Source: Desulfobacterales bacterium (GTDB lineage Bacteria > Desulfobacterota > Desulfobacteria > Desulfobacterales > JAHEIW01). Taken from it: a stretch of 23,076 nt of DNA. Both the position numbers and the translations under genes were made by a program. A model generated the notes under the pieces. That model searched no databases. It was not told the origin of the DNA and saw nothing but the letters and a program-made list of their open reading frames with translations. Where the stretch lies: NCBI GenBank assembly GCA_030145015.1, contig JAQYWI010000075.1, positions 1 to 23,076 of the forward strand, given 5' to 3'. Below are positions 7,299 to 14,273 of the stretch, in pieces. Position 1 is the stretch's first letter, and each line of letters begins with the position of its first letter.

Positions 7299-8473
7299 GA
7301 CAGGTCGCTGAAGGAAGTCAGGCAGTATCCGAAGCTGTTCGACTTGCCAAAGTTCAGGTGATCGCCGCTTACCCCATTACACCGCAGACTCATATTGTCG
7401 AAATCATTTCGGAGTTCTGCTCCAACGGGACGCTGGACGCCCGTTTTATATGTGTGGAAAGCGAGCATTCGGCCATGGCGGCGATCATCGGTGCCGCCAG
7501 CAGCGGTGTCCGCACGTTTACGGCTACTTCTTCCCATGGTCTGGCCTATATGCACGAACTTTTGCACTGGGCATCGGGCGCGCGCCTGCCCATTGTCATG
7601 ACAGATGTCAATCGCGCCCTGGGACCGGGCTGGAACATTTGGCTGGACCAAACTGACAGCCTCAGCCAGCGCGACACAGGCTGGATTCAGCTGTATTGTG
7701 AGGACGGTCAGGACGTCCTTGATACCACCCTGATGGCTTATCGGCTGGCCGAGTCGGTGAATCTGCCGGTCATGGTTGTTATAGACGCCTTTTTCCTTTC
7801 GCATACCTATGAACCTGTCGATGTGCCCGATCAGGAACCGGTGGATAAGTTTCTTCCGCCATTTTTGCCCCGTTTTCAACTCGACACCGACAATCCCGGC
7901 GCCTTTAATCAATTTGTGGCCCCGCATGCCTATATGGAAATGCGCTATAATATTCAAACCGCCATGGAACAGGTCCCTGGAAACTATTCCCAAATTGCTG
8001 AAGAATTCGAGACCATCTTTGGCCGTCAACACAACCCTGCAGAAGCGGTGCAATGCGAGGATGCCGAAATCATTTTCGTAGCCGCCGGCACGACGGTCAG
8101 CACCTGCCGCCAGGCGGTAGATCGTCTGCGCTCACAGGGTGAAAAAGCAGGCCTGTTAAAACTGAAAATGTTTCGTCCCTTTCCCATCGATTTCTCCCGA
8201 CAGGTTCTCAGCGGCAAGCAAAAGGTTGCGGTGGTTGATCGCAACTGTTCCTTTGGCGCCTCCGGTATATTTGCCCAGGAACTCAGGGCCGCCCTGTATC
8301 ATGCTGAATCGCCGCCTCAAATCTTTGGATATATTGCCGGCCTTGGCGGTCGGGATATAACCCCGGAAACAATTGAAGATATTTACTGGCAAACCAAAAA
8401 CGCGGATAGCCCCCAAACCGAAAACATTTGGATCGGGCTGGATCAGGAGACGGTCGAATCATGGCACAACTAA
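7295..8473 (+). CDS. porA: 2-oxoacid:ferredoxin oxidoreductase, alpha subunit
   Basis: The 392-residue protein is the alpha subunit, carrying the thiamine-pyrophosphate pyrimidine-binding domain and the transketolase C-terminal domain. Recognisable motifs are EGSQAVSEAVRLAKVQVIAAYPITPQ at the N-terminus, ESEHSAMAAIIGAASSGVRTFTATSSHGL, LGPGWNIWLDQTDSLSQRDTGWIQ, and a C-terminal KLKMFRPFP. The Glu in ESEHSA is the expected TPP-activating glutamate. I start it at 7295: AGGAGG lies eight bases upstream and the ATG overlaps the previous stop as ATGA. An upstream in-frame ATG at 7235 would extend into the previous gene's ferredoxin domain and has no RBS. The substrate loop does not let me name the oxoacid. 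Confidence 0.9.
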   Translation: MRQVAEGSQAVSEAVRLAKVQVIAAYPITPQTHIVEIISEFCSNGTLDARFICVESEHSAMAAIIGAASSGVRTFTATSSHGLAYMHELLHWASGARLPIVMTDVNRALGPGWNIWLDQTDSLSQRDTGWIQLYCEDGQDVLDTTLMAYRLAESVNLPVMVVIDAFFLSHTYEPVDVPDQEPVDKFLPPFLPRFQLDTDNPGAFNQFVAPHAYMEMRYNIQTAMEQVPGNYSQIAEEFETIFGRQHNPAEAVQCEDAEIIFVAAGTTVSTCRQAVDRLRSQGEKAGLLKLKMFRPFPIDFSRQVLSGKQKVAVVDRNCSFGASGIFAQELRAALYHAESPPQIFGYIAGLGGRDITPETIEDIYWQTKNADSPQTENIWIGLDQETVESWHN

Positions 8474-9351
8474 ATGTGACCGATCGAGATTATCTTAAAC
8501 CGGGACATCTGGGATGCCCCGGATGCGGTGCCGCCATTGCGATCAAGTTTGCATTGAAGGCTTTGGGTGAAAAAATTATAATGGTCATACCGGCCAGCTG
8601 TGCTTCTATTATTGTGGGTCCTTACCCGCAGTCTGCACTTAACGTACCGATACTGCACACGGCGTTTGCAACAGCCGGTGCTGCGGCCAGCGGTGTCCGG
8701 GCGGCTTTAGACATGAAAGGCGACACCGAAACGACGGTGCTGTCATGGGCAGGTGATGGGGGAACGTTTGACATCGGTTTTCAATCCCTTAGCGGTGCCG
8801 TTGAGCGCGATGAAGATTGCATTTTTGTGTGTTATGACAACGAAGCCTATATGAATACCGGCGTGCAGCGCAGCTCATCGACGCCTTACGGCATGCGCAC
8901 AACCACCACCCCGGGGCAGGATTGGAAAAAAACCCGTAAAAAAAATATTATGGAAACCATGGCAGCCCATCGGATTCCTTACGCGGCTGCTGCCAGCATT
9001 GCCTTTCCGGAAGACATGATTGCCAAGTTCCAAAAGGCTAAAGAAAAAAAAGGGGGGGCGCGCTTCATTCATATTTTTGCCTCCTGTGCGACCGGATGGG
9101 GCGCACCCTCCGAGATGTCCGTTAAAATCGCCCGGCTGGCCGTGCAGACCAATATTTTCCCGCTCTATGAGATCGAAAACGGAACCCGATACACCTTGAA
9201 TTATAAAGGCGGCCGTCCGGTAGAAGATTATTTGCAAACCCAGGGACGGTTTAAGCATTTAAGCAAAGCGGATATAGCTCAAATCCAAAAAATGGTAACA
9301 CAAGACTGGACCGCCGTGTGTCGCAAAACAGAAACGGCGCATACCGGCTAG
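8461..9351 (+). CDS. porB: 2-oxoacid:ferredoxin oxidoreductase, beta subunit
   Basis: The 296-residue beta subunit binds thiamine pyrophosphate and the proximal [4Fe-4S] cluster. Cluster ligands are probably C19, C22, C47 and C209; the first three have the spacing known from pyruvate oxidoreductase (CPGC, then 25 residues). The TPP motif runs from GDGG (98-101) through DIGFQSLSGAVER to YDNEAYMNTGVQ. The start at 8461 follows CAGGAGA and overlaps the alpha gene by 13 bases; an in-frame ATG at 8428 lies deeper in the alpha gene. The TAG stop (9349-9351) is part of the CTAG that begins the 9348-9632 element, so that element marks the end of the operon. Confidence 0.92.
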   Translation: MAQLNVTDRDYLKPGHLGCPGCGAAIAIKFALKALGEKIIMVIPASCASIIVGPYPQSALNVPILHTAFATAGAAASGVRAALDMKGDTETTVLSWAGDGGTFDIGFQSLSGAVERDEDCIFVCYDNEAYMNTGVQRSSSTPYGMRTTTTPGQDWKKTRKKNIMETMAAHRIPYAAAASIAFPEDMIAKFQKAKEKKGGARFIHIFASCATGWGAPSEMSVKIARLAVQTNIFPLYEIENGTRYTLNYKGGRPVEDYLQTQGRFKHLSKADIAQIQKMVTQDWTAVCRKTETAHTG

Positions 9352-9632
9352 TGTTGTGTCCCACAAATATGTTACAAAAGTCTTTTGGTATATTTTAGTC
9401 CAGTTGAGTTCTTTAATAGAGAAAATTCCAAGCACCAATTAACAAATAACAAACAATATCCAAATTCGAATTTTCAATGATTCAAACATGTTTGGAACTT
9501 GATTGATTGGAATTTGAGATTTGTTTGTCATTTGAAATTTGTCATTTGGGATTTAATCAACTTTATTTTTGAAAAAGAAGATTGATAAAATCAACCCGTG
9601 TTTTGTAAATTACTTGCGGGACACAACACTAG
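9348..9632. mobile_element. 285-bp MITE-like element with 19-bp terminal inverted repeats
   Basis: The left end at 9348-9366 (CTAGTGTTGTGTCCCACAA) and the right end at 9614-9632 are inverted copies with 18 of 19 matches; a shared TTACAAAA follows inside. Both ends carry CTAG, consistent with insertion at a CTAG target with TA duplication, as known for IS630/Tc1-type elements. There is no transposase. The interior (about 9427-9557) is itself a palindrome of tttgaatt/aaattcc-type simple sequence, suggesting a repeat nested in the element. It fills the gap between the beta subunit and Nudix genes. Confidence 0.8.
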
Positions 9633-9683
9633 GTGCAGTCTGAAAAGCCTGCTAAAATTGGGATGTTTTAAAAAGAGGAGCAC

Positions 9684-10271
9684 ATGTTCGAGATAAAGCA
9701 AGCCAGGAAGCTGACGGATGAAAAGTGGTTAAACCTGTTTGATGTCAAATATGTCGCCAAAACCGGTGAAGAAAAATCCTGGCAAATGGCTACCCGTAAA
9801 AAAAAACCTAAATGCATGACCGGCCGGTATGATCAACCGGATGCCGTGGTCATCGTGCCGTTTCACAAAGCAAAAGATAAGCTGGTAATTACCCGGGAAT
9901 ACCGGGTGCCATTAAACGATTATGAATATGGATTCCCGGCCGGCCTGATAGACGAGGGCGAATCTGTTGAGCAGGCTACGCGTCGCGAATTGAGGGAAGA
10001 AACCGGATTAAATCTCAGCCGTTTAATAAAGATGAGTCCCCCCATTTACTCCTCTGCCGGAATGACCGATGAATCAGTGGCGATGGTTTATGTGGAATGT
10101 GAAGGCGAGCCTTCCAATACAGGCAACACCGAATTTGAGCTGATAGAAGTCCTGCTGATCTCACCCGCCGAGGCTTTTCAGATGTGCAGCGATTCAACGC
10201 TCAGGTTTGATGCCAAGGCCTGGGTGGAGATCTCTCAGTTTGCTGAAAAGCGAATAAATTATGACTGCTGA
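9684..10271 (+). CDS. Nudix hydrolase, ADP-ribose pyrophosphatase-like
   Basis: This 195-residue protein has a complete Nudix box at residues 87-109, fitting Gx5Ex7REUxEExGU without deviation (G87, E93, R101, E102, E105, E106, G108). Upstream sequence YRVPLNDYEYGFPAGLID resembles the ADP-ribose pyrophosphatase subgroup, and PPIYSSAGMTDE after the box matches the SAGxSxE-like motif of those enzymes. It should hydrolyse a nucleoside diphosphate linked to another group, with Mg2+ bound by the box glutamates. The Shine-Dalgarno AAGAGGAG lies six bases before the ATG. It overlaps the transporter gene by 11 bases, so the two are co-translated. Exact substrate is unknown. Confidence 0.9.
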   Translation: MFEIKQARKLTDEKWLNLFDVKYVAKTGEEKSWQMATRKKKPKCMTGRYDQPDAVVIVPFHKAKDKLVITREYRVPLNDYEYGFPAGLIDEGESVEQATRRELREETGLNLSRLIKMSPPIYSSAGMTDESVAMVYVECEGEPSNTGNTEFELIEVLLISPAEAFQMCSDSTLRFDAKAWVEISQFAEKRINYDC

Positions 10272-10944
10272 TTTCCGCAAGCCAGACTATGTTAAGGCAA
10301 TTCCCAGATCCGGAATTATCGTTATTTCAATTTATATTGCCGCCCAGTTGCTGTCTGATATCGGAAGTCTGAAAATTGCCTTGATTGCCGGATTCAGTGT
10401 CGACGCCGGAACATTTATTTATCCGCTTACATTTACCATCCGTGACCTGGTCCATAAGCAGCTTGGGAAAACAGCCGCGCGTACCGTAATTTTTCTTGCG
10501 GCAGCGATTAATCTTTTCATGGCGGTTTTCTTTCAATTTGTCGCCCGGCTGCCGCAGGATCCCACCTGGGGGCTGGGCCAAGAATTTTCGACAATTCTCG
10601 GGCCGGTGTGGCGAATTGTTATCGCCAGTATTGTTGCCGAATTGGTCAGTGAACTGATTGATACCGAAGTATACCACTTCTGGGTCAGCCGTATTACCCG
10701 CAAGTATCAGTGGGCGCGGGTGCTCATCAGCAATGCGGTCAGTATTCCGATCGATAGCCTCATTTTTTGCTGGGGGGCATTCGGACTGATGTTACCGAAT
10801 TCGGTTGTCTGGTCCATATTTTTTGCCAACGTCATTGTGAAAGGATTGGTGACGGTTGTCAGTCTACCCGCCATTTATCTGGTAAAAGAGAAAAATAACC
10901 CTGAAGTAGATCGGCCGCCGGACGCATCCGAGCAGGCGGAGTGA
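10261..10944 (+). CDS. yhhQ: Queuosine precursor transporter, YhhQ family
   Basis: The 227-residue polytopic membrane protein has about six hydrophobic segments. The motif VDAGTFIYPLTFTIRDLVHKQLG is the family signature (gly-pro-rich helix ending in a D-L-x-x-x-x-x-G loop), and DTEVYHFWVSR and NAVSIPIDSLIFCWGAF are also typical of the YhhQ/DUF165 family. E. coli YhhQ takes up the 7-deazaguanine precursors preQ0 and preQ1 for queuosine in tRNA. No queuosine synthesis gene is in the window. The gene starts inside the end of the Nudix gene. The family is clear; transport of queuosine precursors is carried over from characterised members. Confidence 0.88.
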   Translation: MTADFRKPDYVKAIPRSGIIVISIYIAAQLLSDIGSLKIALIAGFSVDAGTFIYPLTFTIRDLVHKQLGKTAARTVIFLAAAINLFMAVFFQFVARLPQDPTWGLGQEFSTILGPVWRIVIASIVAELVSELIDTEVYHFWVSRITRKYQWARVLISNAVSIPIDSLIFCWGAFGLMLPNSVVWSIFFANVIVKGLVTVVSLPAIYLVKEKNNPEVDRPPDASEQAE

Positions 10945-11049
10945 AGACAACAGGTAAATTGAGGGTTATATTTCAAGAATAAGTCGGTTTCAGGTGCCGG
11001 GTGTCAGTTCCCGGGTTAAGGGTTCAAAGGTTCAGGGTTCTGGGTTTCC

Positions 11050-11069
11050 GGCAGCCGCAGAGGGCTGCC
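11050..11069. other. Short perfect hairpin
   Basis: GGCAGCC and GGCTGCC form a perfect 7-bp stem around the loop gcagag, without a T-run. It lies about 105 bases after the transporter gene and may be a stabilising or attenuating structure, or part of the mixed repeat that fills 10970-11180. Confidence 0.35.
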
Positions 11070-11076
11070 CTACTGT

Positions 11077-11176
11077 GCGTTAGATAACGAGAACGAGTAC
11101 GAGGAAGAACGTTGCATAGCTTCGTACTCGTACTCGCGCTCGTCCTCGACAACAGCATCTTTGAGATGGCTTATAG
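11077..11176 (+). repeat. CGAG/CTCG palindromic repeat, copy 1
   Basis: Runs of cgag (acgagaacgagtacgagga) are mirrored by ctcg runs (tcgtactcgtactcg), with a centre near the gttgcatagc segment. The right flank is gcatctttgagatggcttat. The same arrangement occurs at 22941-23051, including the leading taacgag and a related right flank, so this is a dispersed repeat. It lies directly upstream of the TPR gene. Confidence 0.7.
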
Positions 11177-11219
11177 TAAGCGCTCTTTTGAAAAACCGGA
11201 ATAATCAAAGGAGGTTAAT

Positions 11220-12101
11220 ATGAAGTTCATATGTCCGGTGTGCAAGACAGCCGGCGATATTCCCGAAGACGACTCGGTGCAGCCGGCATGGCAAACAACC
11301 TGCCAGAAATGCGGTAAGGCCCTGTCCATCGAGCGCGAAACGGGCCTGGCGCAACCGCTATCTGCCGACAGGAGAACATCAGGCACTCGACCTAAATATG
11401 AAACATCATCCGTATTATCCATGGGTACACGCAATAAGGGGAAAAGGGATTATACGGCCATAGGTATATTTAGCGTTGTTTTAACCCTTCTGGTTGCTGC
11501 CGGGGTGTATTTTACCCTAAACCTTGAACGGGGTGTCTTGAACAAACCACTTGAAACGGTTTCCAAAGTGGTTGAAGAGGTTTCCCGGTACGGCAAAATC
11601 ATTTTTGGCGAATTTCAGAAAACGCGCCAGCCTAAGAACCAACAGGCCCGACTCGTAAAAAAGCACGTGCGCGAAGGTTCCGACCATTATAAGGAAAACC
11701 GGTTTAAAAAAGCCCGGGACGAACTGAGTCAGGCGATTGAAATCGATCCGCAAAATGCCGAAGCGTATTTCTGGCGTGCCCGAACATTTATTCGAATGGG
11801 GCAATATGACGATGCGATTGGGGATTTGAAAGCGGTGGTGGATTTAAATCCGCGTTATGGTCCCGCACATGATAATCTGGGCTGGCTGTTCATGCGCCGC
11901 AACAAATATGATGAAAGCCTCGCGCACCTGAACAAATCGATCGAATTGCAGCCGGATAACGCATGGGCCCACTATATGCGAAGCCGGATCTTTTTCAAGA
12001 AGGGGGACCTTCAAAAAGCTTTAGAAAATGCCAAAACCGCCTGTAAATTAGGATATAAAGACGCATGCAACGATGTTAAACGATACACCGAAACAGATTG
12101 A
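11220..12101 (+). CDS. Zinc-ribbon, membrane-anchored TPR protein
   Basis: This 293-residue protein starts with a zinc ribbon: C5-x2-C8 and C28-x2-C31. A single membrane helix occupies about residues 80-100 (GIFSVVLTLLVAAGVYFTL), and residues 140-285 hold about four tetratricopeptide repeats, seen as A-x-x-x-x-x-x-x-x-P periodicity (ARDELSQAIEIDPQNAEAYF, DLKAVVDLNPRYGPAH, LNKSIELQPDNAWAHY). The last unit ends CKLGYKDAC, a Sel1-like finish. The zinc ribbon would be cytoplasmic and the TPR domain periplasmic, the layout of MJ0042-type zinc-ribbon proteins. TPR domains bind peptides, so it is probably a scaffold. AAAGGAGG lies seven bases before the ATG. Its binding partner is not evident. Confidence 0.85.
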   Translation: MKFICPVCKTAGDIPEDDSVQPAWQTTCQKCGKALSIERETGLAQPLSADRRTSGTRPKYETSSVLSMGTRNKGKRDYTAIGIFSVVLTLLVAAGVYFTLNLERGVLNKPLETVSKVVEEVSRYGKIIFGEFQKTRQPKNQQARLVKKHVREGSDHYKENRFKKARDELSQAIEIDPQNAEAYFWRARTFIRMGQYDDAIGDLKAVVDLNPRYGPAHDNLGWLFMRRNKYDESLAHLNKSIELQPDNAWAHYMRSRIFFKKGDLQKALENAKTACKLGYKDACNDVKRYTETD

Positions 12102-12106
12102 CGTTA

Positions 12107-12174
12107 ATCACGAAAACACGAAATTTTTTCATTCTTCCCTTTTTCGTGATTTGGATCTTTTGTACTTTCGTGAT
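12107..12174. repeat. Small inverted repeat (atcacgaaa / tttcgtgat)
   Basis: The segment atcacgaaaacacgaaa just after the TPR gene is mirrored twice by tttcgtgat, at about 12142 and 12166. It can form a weak hairpin followed by T-rich sequence and may end TPR transcription. Similar cacgaaa/ttcgtg repeats are common intergenic sequence in many environmental genomes. Confidence 0.4.
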
Positions 12175-12219
12175 ATTTTTTGCGTTCCAACCTGTCCGGC
12201 AAAGAGATAAATAAAAACA

Positions 12220-13023
12220 ATGCCCCAAAATGACTATTATCAGATTTTAGATGTGGATCAAAAGGCAAATTCAAAGCAAATCAAAGCGGCCTACCGCAAA
12301 CTCGCCTTTAAATATCATCCGGATCGAAACAGCAAGAATCCCGAGGCGGCCGAAAAAATGAAAAGCGTCAATGAAGCCTATGCGGTTCTGTCGGATGCAG
12401 CCAAACGTCGTGAATACGACACCCTGAGGCAGCAGTTCGGCGCATCGGCCTATAGCCAGTTCAGACAAAACTACTCTGAGCAGGATATTTTCAGTGGTTC
12501 AGATATTAATCAAATTTTGGAACAGATGGCCCGGGCGTTCGGCTTAAGAGGATCTGATGAAATCTTTAAGGAGTTTTACGGCCAGGGGTATCAGCGTTAT
12601 CAATTCCGAAAACCCGGATTTTTTGCGAAAAACTATTATTTTTCAGGCCCTCGGCAAACCCGGGGGGTCAATTATACCGGTTTACCATTGCAGGGAAGCA
12701 TCGGCAAACTCACCCGCTTTTTTTTAAAGCAATTCAGCGGGATTGAATTGCCGGAAGACGGTGTCGACATTAATGACACCATCTCACTTAGCCCGGAACA
12801 CGCCCGGCAAGGGGGGCCCTATGCCTACTATTTGCGGAAAAAGGATAAAAAGCTGGTTGTTAAAATCCCGCCGGGGGTCAAACACAACCAGCCCATTCGG
12901 CTTACGGGAATGGGTGAAGAAGGAAAAGGCGGAGGTAAAACAGGAGACCTGTTTCTCAAAGTTCGCATCCGCAAATCGCTGCTCAAATCCGTAAAAAATT
13001 TTATGGCGCAGCTTCGCAAATAG
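12220..13023 (+). CDS. J-domain protein with a single C-terminal substrate-binding domain
   Basis: The 267-residue protein starts with a complete J domain at residues 5-70, with the HPD motif at 33-35; this part stimulates the ATPase of DnaK. There is no zinc-finger domain and no clear Gly/Phe-rich linker; instead a Tyr/Phe/Gln-rich stretch (residues 80-150) follows. Only one DnaJ-type C-terminal domain is visible (LVVKIPPGVKHNQPIRLTGMG then GDLFLKV). Canonical DnaJ and CbpA have two such domains, so this is a shortened, CbpA-like co-chaperone of about 70 percent normal length. The gene looks intact, not truncated: it ends with a stop 13 bases before the next start. Its client is unknown. Confidence 0.88.
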   Translation: MPQNDYYQILDVDQKANSKQIKAAYRKLAFKYHPDRNSKNPEAAEKMKSVNEAYAVLSDAAKRREYDTLRQQFGASAYSQFRQNYSEQDIFSGSDINQILEQMARAFGLRGSDEIFKEFYGQGYQRYQFRKPGFFAKNYYFSGPRQTRGVNYTGLPLQGSIGKLTRFFLKQFSGIELPEDGVDINDTISLSPEHARQGGPYAYYLRKKDKKLVVKIPPGVKHNQPIRLTGMGEEGKGGGKTGDLFLKVRIRKSLLKSVKNFMAQLRK

Positions 13024-13036
13024 CGTGGAGAAGGAG

Positions 13037-13636
13037 ATGAAAACACTGGTATGTCACGGGGATAGTCTGATGGAGGCTTCAGACCTGGACGACACGGCTA
13101 TCTGGCCGTCATTGGTTGAAGATCGGCTTAAAATAAAGGTTCTCAACAGCGGTATCGGCGGGGATACTACCGCTGGCCTGCTGAGCCGGTTTTACCACGA
13201 CGTGGTTCGGCATCGCCCCGACTATGTCTTAATTATGGGCGGCACCAACGACCTGTGGTGGGATCTCGACGAGAAGTTGATTCAAGCCAATCTTTTTACG
13301 ATGACCTGCCAGGCTGAGTATCACAATATCGTCCCACTCGTTGGCCTTCCCCTCCCCATGATAGTTGAGAACGCGCGCCATCAAGATTTTATGGCACCGC
13401 AGGGTGGCTACAAAAAGTGTGTGGAAAAATTGGCTGCGCTGGTAAAGCGCCTAACGATATTGGCGCAGCAAAACGATATTGCCTGCCTGGATTTCTACCA
13501 CCCCTTTTGCGATGATTCCGGCGTTGTTGAGGAAAAATACTTTCTGGCAGATGGTCTGCATCCCAATAAAGCGGGACATCACTTGATGGCCCAAAAAACG
13601 GTTGAATTGTTGCAAGGCCTGTTCAATTTTTCTTAA
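13037..13636 (+). CDS. SGNH/GDSL-family hydrolase
   Basis: The 199-residue protein carries all four blocks of SGNH esterases: GDS with catalytic S10, Gly block NSGIGGDT around residue 41, Asn block GGTNDLWW with N71, and D172-x-x-H175 in DGLHPN. It should cleave an ester or thioester, as TesA-type lysophospholipases and arylesterases do. No signal peptide is seen, so it is cytoplasmic. I start it at the ATG at 13037, because GGAG lies six bases upstream; an in-frame GTG at 13025 has no Shine-Dalgarno. It follows the J-domain gene by 13 bases and is probably co-transcribed with it, although no functional link is known. Confidence 0.9.
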   Translation: MKTLVCHGDSLMEASDLDDTAIWPSLVEDRLKIKVLNSGIGGDTTAGLLSRFYHDVVRHRPDYVLIMGGTNDLWWDLDEKLIQANLFTMTCQAEYHNIVPLVGLPLPMIVENARHQDFMAPQGGYKKCVEKLAALVKRLTILAQQNDIACLDFYHPFCDDSGVVEEKYFLADGLHPNKAGHHLMAQKTVELLQGLFNFS

Positions 13637-13646
13637 AAGGATCAAA

Positions 13647-13674
13647 TTGACATAAAACGATTGCGTGTTAATAT
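13647..13674 (+). promoter_or_regulatory. Putative promoter of the secreted-protein gene
   Basis: A perfect TTGACA at 13647-13652 is followed after 16 bases by TAATAT at 13669-13674, which matches four of six -10 positions. The next start codon is 60 bases further on. Confidence 0.5.
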
Positions 13675-13733
13675 AGGGGCTGCCAAAAAAGAGGTCTAAA
13701 AGTCCAGCAGATGCGAGCGAAAGGATCAATCAG

Positions 13734-14222
13734 ATGCAATCCCTACAAAGCGACATATTCAGAAAAATCATCTTTCTGGCATGTATTCTCATGGTTCTGC
13801 CTGTGTTTTCCGGTGCATTAGAAATTCCAGGTCTAAAATTAAAATACGGCAAACTGGAACGCAGCCGGGAAGTCACGAAAGCGTTTGAAACCTACCAGAT
13901 TTTGCCGGATCATAATTATTACACCCATGGATGGGGGACGATCCCGTACGCGATTATCGGCGTTCATAATAAAATTAAACTCCGCAAGGGATTGTGGAAA
14001 GAAGTTGAGATCACGGCCCAGCTGCTGAGAAGCTGGATCGGCCAGATGGACAGTATCTATGGATTTCCGCCCTATGGATCGCACATACTGGACCATAAGG
14101 GCAACCGGATCGGCGTGTGGTACTCGAGCAAGCAATGGACAACGGTTGTTATCGAGGAGGACAATCAGGTCGCCGTCTTTACGCCGGAAGCCCCGGGATT
14201 CCGGGGAGGGGGAGATCAATAA
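13734..14222 (+). CDS. Secreted protein of unknown function
   Basis: The 162-residue protein has a classical signal peptide: charged N-terminus, hydrophobic core IIFLACILMVLPVFS and a likely cleavage near FSGA|LEI. There is no lipobox, so it is probably a free periplasmic protein of about 130 residues. The mature part is rich in aromatic and Gly residues, with repeated hydrophobic patterning (TIPYAIIGV, GVWYSS, WTTVVIEEDNQVAVFTP) that suggests a beta-strand fold. I do not recognise the family. GAAAGGATC precedes the ATG only weakly. It has its own promoter and is followed 51 bases later by the next gene. Function unknown. Confidence 0.72.
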   Translation: MQSLQSDIFRKIIFLACILMVLPVFSGALEIPGLKLKYGKLERSREVTKAFETYQILPDHNYYTHGWGTIPYAIIGVHNKIKLRKGLWKEVEITAQLLRSWIGQMDSIYGFPPYGSHILDHKGNRIGVWYSSKQWTTVVIEEDNQVAVFTPEAPGFRGGGDQ

Positions 14223-14273
14223 AGGATTGTATGGCGGTTTTGGTACGTCGATAATCCTCAACTCGCTATCGCA

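Noticed and set aside
7223..8053. Long minus-strand open frame (276 codons) opposite the alpha subunit gene
   Set aside because: It lies wholly antisense to a well-identified enzyme gene, has no recognisable domain and is typical of a shadow frame in moderate-GC coding DNA.
9348..9632. Insertion sequence with a transposase
   Set aside because: There is no open frame of useful length inside; the element is too short and can only be non-autonomous.
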